From NCBI GenBank assembly GCA_002314565.1, contig DCGL01000132.1, positions 1 to 19,362 of the forward strand: a stretch of 19,362 nucleotides of DNA, read 5' to 3'. Source of the stretch: Clostridiales bacterium UBA1779 (GTDB lineage: Bacteria > Bacillota > Clostridia > Oscillospirales > CAG-272). Below the pieces are notes generated by a model. That model saw only the letters and a list, made by a program, of their open reading frames with translations, was not told where the DNA came from and did not search any database. The position numbers and the translations under genes were made by a program. This document shows positions 12,884-19,362 of this stretch, piece by piece (the stretch's first letter is position 1; each line of letters opens with the position of its first letter).

Positions 12884-13897
12884 TTATTTTTCTTCTTTAA
12901 TCAGAGTACCGGCACCGTCGATACGGTAATCGGCATCAAGACCCTTCTGATAAGCCCAAAGCTCATCGGCTTCTGTTGAAAGAGCATCGCTCTGGACATA
13001 TTGAGCAGGCGGATACAGCATCAGCGCAAGCGTTGCATCGCCGGTCAGCTCATGCAGTTCTGCCAGAAGATCTTCCATTTTTTCGGGGTTGGTTTCTGCG
13101 GACGGGAGAGAGCCGAAATCATCGAGAATCAGGGCATCGAATCCCATTTCAACGGCATCTTTCACGATGGACTTCAGATAATCCTGCAAATCGCCGTTAC
13201 CCGCATTCAGCATGGCATATCCCGACAGACTGAGGCTGGGAAGTCCCGCTTCGTTTTTCCGAACCATTTCGGGGAATGCGTTGGCAAGGCGGCTGTCCGC
13301 GAAGCAGGAAATTCTTGCAAAAACACGGATTCCCTCATTATGCAGGCAGGTAAGCGCGGTTTTCAGATAATAGGCTTCATCATCGGAAGCATTTACCTGT
13401 GCTTTCTGCGCAAGTTCGGAATCCGACTGATACGCCAGCTTGCCGGAGGGTTCCTTCAGGTCAATCACGACCGCTTTTTCCCCGGAGCTTGCAAGCATAT
13501 GAGCCTGCGCGGCGAAATTCTCGATACAATACGATTCGGCGCGGAGAACACGGCCGATACGGTTTTCCTTTTTATTAACTTCCGGCAGTTCAACGTCTTC
13601 CGCATCGACTTCGCCGGAGGCAAGCGGGGTGAAATCCACGATTTCGGAGTCCCCGGCAGCGGCGGTTGTTGCGGGGGGAAGCGTAATCTGCACAGGAGGA
13701 GCGGTAGTCTGTTTTTCAGCCTTTTCCGCAAACATTTGCGGCAGAAATTCCATACCGTTTGCGGTATACACAATGGAATCCTGCACGAAAAGCACGCCGA
13801 CCACGACAAAGACGATAACGACCGCAAGGAGGACTGCCCCCGCGGTTCTTCGGGCAGAGGCTTTACGGCGGCGTTTATGATAACTTTGATTAGACAT
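12884..13897 (-). CDS. membrane-anchored DUF4015 (putative glycoside-hydrolase-like) protein
   Basis: The product has 337 residues. A basic N-terminus (KRRRKASARR) precedes one membrane helix at ~19-38 (rich in Val/Leu/Ala), giving a signal-anchor with the rest outside. Residues ~60-110 are a low-complexity Thr/Pro/Ala/Glu linker. From ~115 the domain resembles DUF4015: AVVIDLKEPSGKLAYQSD (142-159), HNEGIRVFARISCFADSRLA (186-205), then MGFDALILDDFG (251-262), the strand end with paired Asp seen in TIM-barrel hydrolases. No enzymatic activity is established. A longer frame to 14065 exists but runs through a terminator. The start at 13897 has only a weak AGGAA site 13 nt away, so it is less certain. 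Confidence 0.75.
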   Translation of the reverse strand: MSNQSYHKRRRKASARRTAGAVLLAVVIVFVVVGVLFVQDSIVYTANGMEFLPQMFAEKAEKQTTAPPVQITLPPATTAAAGDSEIVDFTPLASGEVDAEDVELPEVNKKENRIGRVLRAESYCIENFAAQAHMLASSGEKAVVIDLKEPSGKLAYQSDSELAQKAQVNASDDEAYYLKTALTCLHNEGIRVFARISCFADSRLANAFPEMVRKNEAGLPSLSLSGYAMLNAGNGDLQDYLKSIVKDAVEMGFDALILDDFGSLPSAETNPEKMEDLLAELHELTGDATLALMLYPPAQYVQSDALSTEADELWAYQKGLDADYRIDGAGTLIKEEK

Positions 13898-14000
13898 TTT
13901 CAAGTTCAAGTTCCTATTATTGAGGTTACAGGGGAAGGGGAAATCTCTTTTTATTATAATCAATTCGGAGAGATTTTGCAAGGGTTTTTGGAGAATTCGT

Positions 14001-14048
14001 AAAAAAAACCGGGGGGCTGTACGCGCCCGCTCCGTACTCAGCACCCCG
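14001..14048 (-). terminator. intrinsic terminator after the aminotransferase gene
   Basis: A GC-rich hairpin (CGGGG, GCT, GTAC in the left arm, with GTAC, AGC, CCCCG in the right; 14010-14048) is followed on the minus strand by GG and eight T. On the plus strand six T also follow, so it could work both ways. Confidence 0.7.
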
Positions 14049-14129
14049 TTTTTTCCCGAATACACGTTGATTGTTTTTTGCCCGCGTTCCCGAAGGGAAC
14101 TCCGGCTTTCATGTCTCGGGAACCAAACG

Positions 14130-14166
14130 GGGGGTAGGCATTATGCAAAGCATAGCACCTACCCCC
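14130..14166. terminator. second hairpin between aminotransferase and DUF4015 genes
   Basis: GGGGGTAGG (14130-14138) pairs with CCTACCCCC (14158-14166), with an inner TATGC/GCATA stem around an AAA loop. No T-run. Together with a small hairpin at 14086-14100 (GTTCCC, GAA, GGGAAC) it fills the 340-bp gap between the two genes, which holds no other gene. Confidence 0.4.
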
Positions 14167-14239
14167 GACTGATTTCTTTCAGAAGAAAACAGGAAAGCGT
14201 GACCTGTTTTACAGGATTTGGATACGCGCGGCGTAAGCC

Positions 14240-15553
14240 TTACTTGCCCGCCTGCATTTCCGCAACGCTCTCCAGAACGGCATCCGCCATATACTCCAAC
14301 TGTTCTTCCGTCAGGTCATAGCACGGCAGATGCGTGAATCTGTGATTGAACACTTCCTCGGTGTTCGGGCAGCTCGCGGTAATCGCGTCCACGTCGTAGC
14401 CAAGCTGACGGATGATGTCAAACTTGTACAGCGGGCCGAAATGCGGAATGTTGGTAACACCCTTTTCCTCGAGCTTCTTTTTCAGCACCTGAATGTCGCC
14501 GCCTGCCTTCTGCGGGTCAATCTGGAGCTGATAGAGGTGGAAGGTAGGCTTGATTTCGTCGGTACCCATGAGCTGAGGAATGATGGCGTCGTTTTCGGAG
14601 AAACGCTTGGTGAGGTACGCGGCAATGCGGGTACGCTCGGCGATGATTTCGTCAACGCGGGCAAGCTGATTCATCAGACCGACCGCCTGAATTTCGGTGG
14701 TGGAAGCGTTCAGGGCGACAAAGGGTTCATTTTTGCCGGGCAGCAGCTCCACATCGTACAGCCAGTTGGGCATCTGACGCTCAAAGGTCGTGCCGAAGAA
14801 GCGGCAGCGTTTGATGTACGGACGGAAGCCTTCAATATTAGTGGTCAGGATACCGCCTTCGCCGAAGGAGGTAATGTTCTTGACTTCGTGGAGGGAGAAC
14901 GCGGTGAAATCGGCAATCGTACCGACCTTGCGGCCCTTGTATTCCGCGCCGAAGGCGTGTGCGCCGTCTTCCAGAACGGTAATGCCGTGCTTATGGGCGA
15001 TTTCGATGATTTTATCCAGTTCGCAGGGATAACCGCCGATGTCAACGGGCATGATGACCTTGGTTCTGGGGGTGATTTTGCGCTCCAAGTCCACGGGGTC
15101 CATGTTCAGCGTGCGGAGGTCAACGTCGCAGAAAACAACCTTCGCGCCGGCGGCGAGAGGATACGCCATCGTGGCGATAAAGGTGATGGCGGGAACGATG
15201 ACTTCGTCTCCGGGGCCTACGTTGCAGTAGCGATGCGCAATTTCAAAACCGGCGGTGCAGTTCGGAACGAAGGTAGAGGCCTGCGTACCGAGATACTCGT
15301 CGATTGCTTCTTCGGACTGCGCAACCTTGGTATCAAGGGAAAGCTTGGCGGGGGGAGCGGAAACCTTGGCAAGCTCGGCGACCTTTTCGGCAACGTCAGC
15401 CATCGCCTTGTCGTATTCCTCGCCGGAACCCTGCATCAGAAATTCAATGAAGCTCATCAGGTCGGCGGCATTGTAATTTTCGCCGACAGCAGCCCACGGC
15501 ACTTTGGTTTCGCCGGTATTGTAGCGGAAATCGGAAGCCTTTTTCTTAGCCAT
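14240..15553 (-). CDS. DegT/DnrJ/EryC1/StrS family PLP-dependent aminotransferase
   Basis: The protein has 437 residues. About 80 residues precede the fold and are longer than usual. The large domain has YLGTQASTFVPNCTAGFEIA (87-106), GPGDEVIVPAITFIAT (113-128), LEDGAHAFGA (194-203, with D196 for the PLP ring nitrogen) and FSLHEVKNITSFGEGG (219-234), where K225 is the Schiff-base lysine. The C-terminal part has FHLYQLQID and GVTNIPHFGPLYKF. The family transfers amino groups to keto-sugars or related cyclitols for cell-surface glycans or secondary products; the substrate cannot be read here. The ATG at 15553 follows GGAGGG by 7 nt; an upstream TTG lies inside that site. Confidence 0.9.
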   Translation of the reverse strand: MAKKKASDFRYNTGETKVPWAAVGENYNAADLMSFIEFLMQGSGEEYDKAMADVAEKVAELAKVSAPPAKLSLDTKVAQSEEAIDEYLGTQASTFVPNCTAGFEIAHRYCNVGPGDEVIVPAITFIATMAYPLAAGAKVVFCDVDLRTLNMDPVDLERKITPRTKVIMPVDIGGYPCELDKIIEIAHKHGITVLEDGAHAFGAEYKGRKVGTIADFTAFSLHEVKNITSFGEGGILTTNIEGFRPYIKRCRFFGTTFERQMPNWLYDVELLPGKNEPFVALNASTTEIQAVGLMNQLARVDEIIAERTRIAAYLTKRFSENDAIIPQLMGTDEIKPTFHLYQLQIDPQKAGGDIQVLKKKLEEKGVTNIPHFGPLYKFDIIRQLGYDVDAITASCPNTEEVFNHRFTHLPCYDLTEEQLEYMADAVLESVAEMQAGK

Positions 15554-15607
15554 GATAAAACCCTCCAAAATATAAATCAGATTAGGAGATTAGGTTGGTG
15601 TGAGTCC

Positions 15608-15636
15608 AGTATAGCATAGTCGGAACAAAAATGCAA
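15608..15636 (-). promoter_or_regulatory. promoter of the aminotransferase gene
   Basis: On the minus strand TTGCAT (15631-15636), 17 nt, TATACT (15608-15613). ATGCAAGC occurs at 15631-15638 and 15646-15653, and ATGCAA-GCT-TTGCAT (15646-15660) forms a small dyad just upstream of the -35, a possible regulator site. Confidence 0.65.
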
Positions 15637-15747
15637 GCACAATTTATGCAAGCTTTGCATTAAATGTACGGAGACGGAACGGGAGCGGCGTATGCTTTTT
15701 TATTGATTCATTCATAGAAATCTCTTTTTTTCTTTCTCCGTATGTGT

Positions 15748-15753
15748 TATAAT
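15748..15753 (+). promoter_or_regulatory. secA promoter -10 element
   Basis: A perfect TATAAT lies 41 nt before the secA ATG. The -35 position holds only a T-rich tract with no good match, so identification rests mainly on the -10 and on position. Confidence 0.5.
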
Positions 15754-15793
15754 AAGGCTATATTCTCAAAAAAGCAAATCAGGAGCGCAGACT

Positions 15794-18520
15794 ATGGGAT
15801 TCTTTACAAAATTATTCGGCACGCATTCCGACCACGAACTGAAACGAATCGAGCCGATGGTTAAAAAAATAGAAGCACTGTCAGACGAATACCGCAAAAA
15901 GACCGATGAGGAACTGAGAGAGAAGACGCAGGAACTGAAAGACCGTTATCAGAACGGCGAAACGCTGGAAGACCTTCTGCCGGAGGCGTTTGCCAATGTG
16001 CGGGAAGGTGCTACCCGTGTTCTGGGGGAAACTCCGTTCCGCGTACAGCTCATCGGCGGTATCGTTCTGCATCAGGGACGAATTGCCGAAATGAAAACCG
16101 GCGAAGGAAAAACGCTGGTGGCAACACTCCCCGCCTATCTGAACGCGCTGACGGGCGAAGGCGTGCATATTGTCACGGTCAACGACTATCTGGCACGGCA
16201 CGGCTCGGAATGGATGGGCAAGGTCTATCGTTTTCTGGGCTTGTCGGTTGGTTTGATTGTCCATGAGCTGAACAACGACCAGCGCAGAGCCGCATATGCC
16301 TGTGATATTACCTACGGAACGAATAATGAACTGGGATTCGACTATCTGCGTGACAACATGGCACTGTATAAAAAGGATATGGTACAGCGCGGTCATGCCT
16401 TTGCCATCGTGGATGAGGTTGACTCCATTCTGATTGATGAGGCGCGAACCCCGCTGATTATTTCGGGTCAGGCGGAAGGTGCTTCTCCCCTGTACGCGCA
16501 GGCAGACGCTTTCGCGGCAACCTGTAAGGTCATGCGTCTGAAAGAGGAAGACGCGAAGGAAGAACAGGACAGCATTCAGGCGGATTATATCGTGGATGAA
16601 AAAGCGAGAACCGCCACGCTGACCCCGCAGGGCGTTGCCCACGCGGAACAGTATTTCAAGGTCGATAACCTGATGGAGCCGGATAACACGACGCTGGTGC
16701 ATCATATCAATCAGGCAATCAAGGCGCGCGGTGTCATGCAGAGAGATGTGGATTACGTCGTCCGCGATAATCAGGTTATCATTGTAGACGAATTTACCGG
16801 CCGTCTGATGTTCGGCCGCCGCTATTCGGAGGGTCTGCATCAGGCAATCGAAGCGAAAGAGCGGGTAAAAGTCGAAAACGAAAGCAAAACGCTGGCAACA
16901 ATCACCTTCCAGAACTTTTTCCGTCTGTATAAGAAGCTCTCCGGCATGACGGGTACGGCTTTGACCGAGGAACAGGAATTTCGCGCGATTTATGACTTGG
17001 ACGTTATCGAGATTCCGACGAATAAGCCCGTTATCCGTGAGGATTACCCCGATACCGTCTACCGTACCCGTGCCGCGAAATACCGTGCCGTCGTGGCACA
17101 GGTCGAAGACTGTGTTTCCCGCGGTCAGCCGATTATGGTCGGTACGGTCTCCATTGAAGTCAGTGAACTGGTGTCAAAGCTGTTGAAACAGCGCGGCATT
17201 GCGCATGAGGTCTTAAACGCCAAGTACCACGAAAAGGAAGCGCAGATTGTCGCGCAGGCGGGTAAGTACGGTGCCGTTACCATTGCCACGAATATGGCGG
17301 GACGCGGTACGGATATTAAACTCGGCGGCAACGCCGATTATCTGGCGGAACATGAGCTGTATAAGCGCGGATACCCCGAGGAAGTCGTGGTAGAGGCAAC
17401 GGGCTTTGCCGAAACGCAGGATGAAGCCGTTCTGGAAGCCCGCGCGGTCTATAAGGAACTGGTGGAGCAGTTCTCCGCAGAGGTACGCGAAAACGGCGAT
17501 AAGGTACGCGCCGCAGGCGGTCTGTTTATCTTGGGTACGGAGCGGCACGAAAGCCGCCGTATTGACAATCAGCTCCGCGGACGTTCCGGCCGTCAGGGAG
17601 ACCCGGGTGCAAGCCGCTTTATCATCAGTATGGAAGACGACCTGATGCGGCTGTTCGGTTCGGAGCGTTTGCAGAATATGATGGAAAATCTGGGCATTGA
17701 CGAGGATACTCCGATTGACCAGAAAATCCTCACGGGCGCGATTGAAAACGCGCAGAAGAAGGTCGAAGGCAGGAACTTTGAATCCCGTAAACGGGTTCTG
17801 GAATACGACGATGTCATGAACGTTCAGCGTAAGACCATCTATGAGCAGAGATTGAAGGTCTTAAACGGCGAGGATTTGAAGACGGTTGTCGGCAAAATGG
17901 CGGGCGACCTGATTGACGAAGCCGTGGCGGGTGCTTTCGGAGACGGGAAGACCCTGCACGAAGAAGCTCTGCCCGCGATGAAGCAGAATATCGGCTGGCT
18001 GTTCGCAGAAGGGACACTGGAAGACCCCGTTCTTGCTTCTCTGTCCCGAGAGGAACTGACCGAGCGTCTGCACGAAGCCGCCGAAACCCGTTATGCGGAA
18101 AAGGAAGCCGAAATCGGTACGGAGCTGATGCGCGAAGCCGAAAGAGTGTTCCTGTTAAGAAACGTAGACCGGCACTGGATGGACCAATTGGATGCCATGC
18201 AGGAATTACGGCAGGGAATCGGTCTGCGGGCATATGCACAGCATGACCCCGTTGTGGAATACAAGCGTGAAGGCTATGAAATGTTCGAGAGCATGATTCG
18301 GGAAATCCGCGAGGAAACGGTGCGGATTCTCTACAATCTGCGTCTGCGCACGAAGGAAGAACCCAAGCGCGAGCAGGTGGCGAAAATCACCACGGACACC
18401 CACGGAGACGGCTCTGACCGGCCGCATCCGGCGAAAAAAGCCGCAAAGCCCGGCCGCAACGACCCCTGCCCCTGCGGTTCCGGCTTAAAGTACAAAAAAT
18501 GCTGCGGCAAAAACGAATAA
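15794..18520 (+). CDS. secA: SecA preprotein translocase ATPase subunit
   Basis: The product has 908 residues, within the normal SecA range. It drives export of unfolded preproteins through SecYEG. Visible elements in order: the N-terminal LFG motif; MKTGEGKT Walker A (100-107); NDYLARHGSEWMG; TYGTNNELGFDYLRDNM (173-189); VDEVD box (206-210) with ARTPLIISG; the second nucleotide-binding domain with TNMAGRGTDIKLGG and SRRIDNQLRGRSGRQGDPG; helical scaffold/wing segments; and a C-terminal zinc tail with C892-x-C894-x8-C903-C904, the SEC-C site that binds SecB or ribosomes. The ATG follows AGGAG by 8 nt. It is divergent from the aminotransferase gene. All motifs are intact; nothing is unusual. 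Confidence 0.98.
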   Translation: MGFFTKLFGTHSDHELKRIEPMVKKIEALSDEYRKKTDEELREKTQELKDRYQNGETLEDLLPEAFANVREGATRVLGETPFRVQLIGGIVLHQGRIAEMKTGEGKTLVATLPAYLNALTGEGVHIVTVNDYLARHGSEWMGKVYRFLGLSVGLIVHELNNDQRRAAYACDITYGTNNELGFDYLRDNMALYKKDMVQRGHAFAIVDEVDSILIDEARTPLIISGQAEGASPLYAQADAFAATCKVMRLKEEDAKEEQDSIQADYIVDEKARTATLTPQGVAHAEQYFKVDNLMEPDNTTLVHHINQAIKARGVMQRDVDYVVRDNQVIIVDEFTGRLMFGRRYSEGLHQAIEAKERVKVENESKTLATITFQNFFRLYKKLSGMTGTALTEEQEFRAIYDLDVIEIPTNKPVIREDYPDTVYRTRAAKYRAVVAQVEDCVSRGQPIMVGTVSIEVSELVSKLLKQRGIAHEVLNAKYHEKEAQIVAQAGKYGAVTIATNMAGRGTDIKLGGNADYLAEHELYKRGYPEEVVVEATGFAETQDEAVLEARAVYKELVEQFSAEVRENGDKVRAAGGLFILGTERHESRRIDNQLRGRSGRQGDPGASRFIISMEDDLMRLFGSERLQNMMENLGIDEDTPIDQKILTGAIENAQKKVEGRNFESRKRVLEYDDVMNVQRKTIYEQRLKVLNGEDLKTVVGKMAGDLIDEAVAGAFGDGKTLHEEALPAMKQNIGWLFAEGTLEDPVLASLSREELTERLHEAAETRYAEKEAEIGTELMREAERVFLLRNVDRHWMDQLDAMQELRQGIGLRAYAQHDPVVEYKREGYEMFESMIREIREETVRILYNLRLRTKEEPKREQVAKITTDTHGDGSDRPHPAKKAAKPGRNDPCPCGSGLKYKKCCGKNE

Positions 18521-18577
18521 AAACGCGGCATAACCGATAGAAAAACAGAAAACGAATCAAAAGAGAGGAACAGGAAC

Positions 18578-19297
18578 ATGAATATCGGATTGGAAAGCAA
18601 GACGGATGTATGGTACGGCTATCGCCGTCAGGTATTCGATTTTGAAGGTCATGAAGCGTGGCTGGTAGAGCCGTATCATGCCGCACCGGGCAATCCGTGG
18701 ACATGGTGCATGGAGTGGCCGACGGCGTTTGTCCGCAGAGTCGGCGTGCCGGATATGCTGGCAAGGGGCTGGCATCATGCCTTTATTCAGGTTGACGGAC
18801 ACGGCTGTGACGAAGACCAGGAAATTTTCGTCCGTTTCCATGATTTTCTGGTGAGCTTGGGACTTGCGCAGAAGGCAGAGCTTATCGGTATGAGCTTCGG
18901 CGGTCTGTATTCCGCCCGTTATGCCGCCCTGCATACGGAGAAGGTCGCCTGTATGTATCTGGACGCGCCGGTCTGCAATTTTGAAGGCTTCCATCATCTG
19001 AATCTGGTGGAGGATTCCTACAAGCTGGAAGCGTGGAAGGAAAATCTTGCCGCGTACCCGGGCAATCCCGTGAATCTGACCGAAAAAGCCGCCGCGATTC
19101 CCACGCTGCTGATTTACGGCACGACTGACCAGTCCGTTGCGCCGGAAAACAACGCGGAGCTGTTCATAGAACGGATGCAGAAGAACGGCGCGGATATTCA
19201 GGTCATCAAGCGCAACTACTGGGGACATCACCCGCACGGTCTGGACGATACTGACCCCATTGTGCAGTTCCTTGTCAAAAACAACCCTGTTAAGTAA
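18578..19297 (+). CDS. alpha/beta hydrolase family protein
   Basis: The protein has 239 residues. The nucleophile elbow GMSFGG (104-109) places Ser106, the acid residue is probably D184 in LLIYGTTDQSVAPE (177-190), and the base is His217 or His218 in YWGHHPHG. The early strand FIQVDGHGCDED (69-80) supplies the oxyanion side. Substrate is unknown; the small size without a lid domain suggests an esterase or peptidase-like hydrolase. No signal peptide, so it should be cytoplasmic. AGAGGAACAGG precedes the ATG. The gene begins 57 nt after secA in the same direction, with no clear terminator between, so some read-through from secA is likely. Confidence 0.85.
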   Translation: MNIGLESKTDVWYGYRRQVFDFEGHEAWLVEPYHAAPGNPWTWCMEWPTAFVRRVGVPDMLARGWHHAFIQVDGHGCDEDQEIFVRFHDFLVSLGLAQKAELIGMSFGGLYSARYAALHTEKVACMYLDAPVCNFEGFHHLNLVEDSYKLEAWKENLAAYPGNPVNLTEKAAAIPTLLIYGTTDQSVAPENNAELFIERMQKNGADIQVIKRNYWGHHPHGLDDTDPIVQFLVKNNPVK

Positions 19298-19362
19298 AAA
19301 CATCATAGTTGTAAACTGAAAGAGGAAAGATAGTGCTATTGGCACCCCTCAGTCGAACCCTT

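Noticed and set aside
13001..14002. 333-codon plus-strand frame opposite the DUF4015 gene
   Set aside because: Antisense shadow. The minus-strand product has a signal-anchor and DUF4015 features.
14330..15619. Long (429-codon) plus-strand frame opposite the aminotransferase gene
   Set aside because: It is the antisense shadow of a GC-rich gene whose PLP motifs are clear on the minus strand. The plus-strand product is Gly/Asn/Val-rich without motifs.
18557..19345. 262-codon minus-strand frame opposite the alpha/beta hydrolase
   Set aside because: The plus strand has the GMSFGG elbow and a proper start; the minus-strand frame has no motifs.

Overview
The window looks like a Gram-positive, gut-type member of class Clostridia (Oscillospiraceae or Ruminococcaceae-like). 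The reasons are strong AGGAGG ribosome sites, TTG and GTG starts, a TnpV-type transposon gene, a 908-residue SecA with a C-terminal zinc tail, and a GH109-like Gfo/Idh/MocA protein. The assignment is inference; no rRNA or tRNA is present. Positions 1 to about 11,300 are AT-richer, accessory and visibly rearranged. From about 11,600 to the end the DNA is GC-richer with ordinary chromosomal genes.

Accessory part. The 3' end of a mobilisation-type gene (1-183) and a tnpV gene (248-592) show that the left end lies in a conjugative or mobilisable element. Next, on the minus strand (685-3962), is a tightly overlapping four-gene operon: a CxxC/CxxC HNH-like effector, a 79-residue middle component, a DUF2326-type SMC-like ATPase, and an XRE regulator. 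This is the layout of an ABC-three-component (ABC-3C) conflict system. Its promoter is well formed and lies between the arms of an inverted repeat.

On the plus strand (4338-7825) is the most unusual region. A DUF4417 gene is followed, with translational overlap, by a small nucleic-acid-deaminase-like toxin and a putative immunity gene. Then come a 5'-truncated copy of the same deaminase with a second related immunity gene, a decayed fragment of the DUF4417 3' end, a second toxin of a different type (BECR-fold RNase-like) and its putative immunity gene. The two toxins share an N-terminal SSH[QL]F motif. A 37-bp exact repeat marks the DUF4417/toxin junction in both places. This is the pattern of exchangeable toxin tips with displaced orphan modules, but here the conserved part is a separate DUF4417 gene instead of a large secreted protein.

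Then (minus strand, 8362-10820) comes an AbiEi/AbiEii pair followed by a gene that appears to be a chimera. Its first ~90 residues are not ABC-like, and the rest is an ABC-transporter ATPase lacking its own N-terminus. Divergent from abiE is a good plus-strand promoter; an intrinsic terminator about 300 bp downstream bounds a segment with no convincing gene.

Core part. On the minus strand are a DegT/DnrJ/EryC1 aminotransferase, a membrane-anchored DUF4015 putative glycoside-hydrolase-like protein and a GH109-like oxidoreductase. On the plus strand are secA and an alpha/beta hydrolase. These genes look intact and ordinary.

Three independent conflict modules (ABC-3C, DUF4417 toxin array, AbiE) stacked between mobile-element genes and housekeeping genes make this a defence/toxin island.
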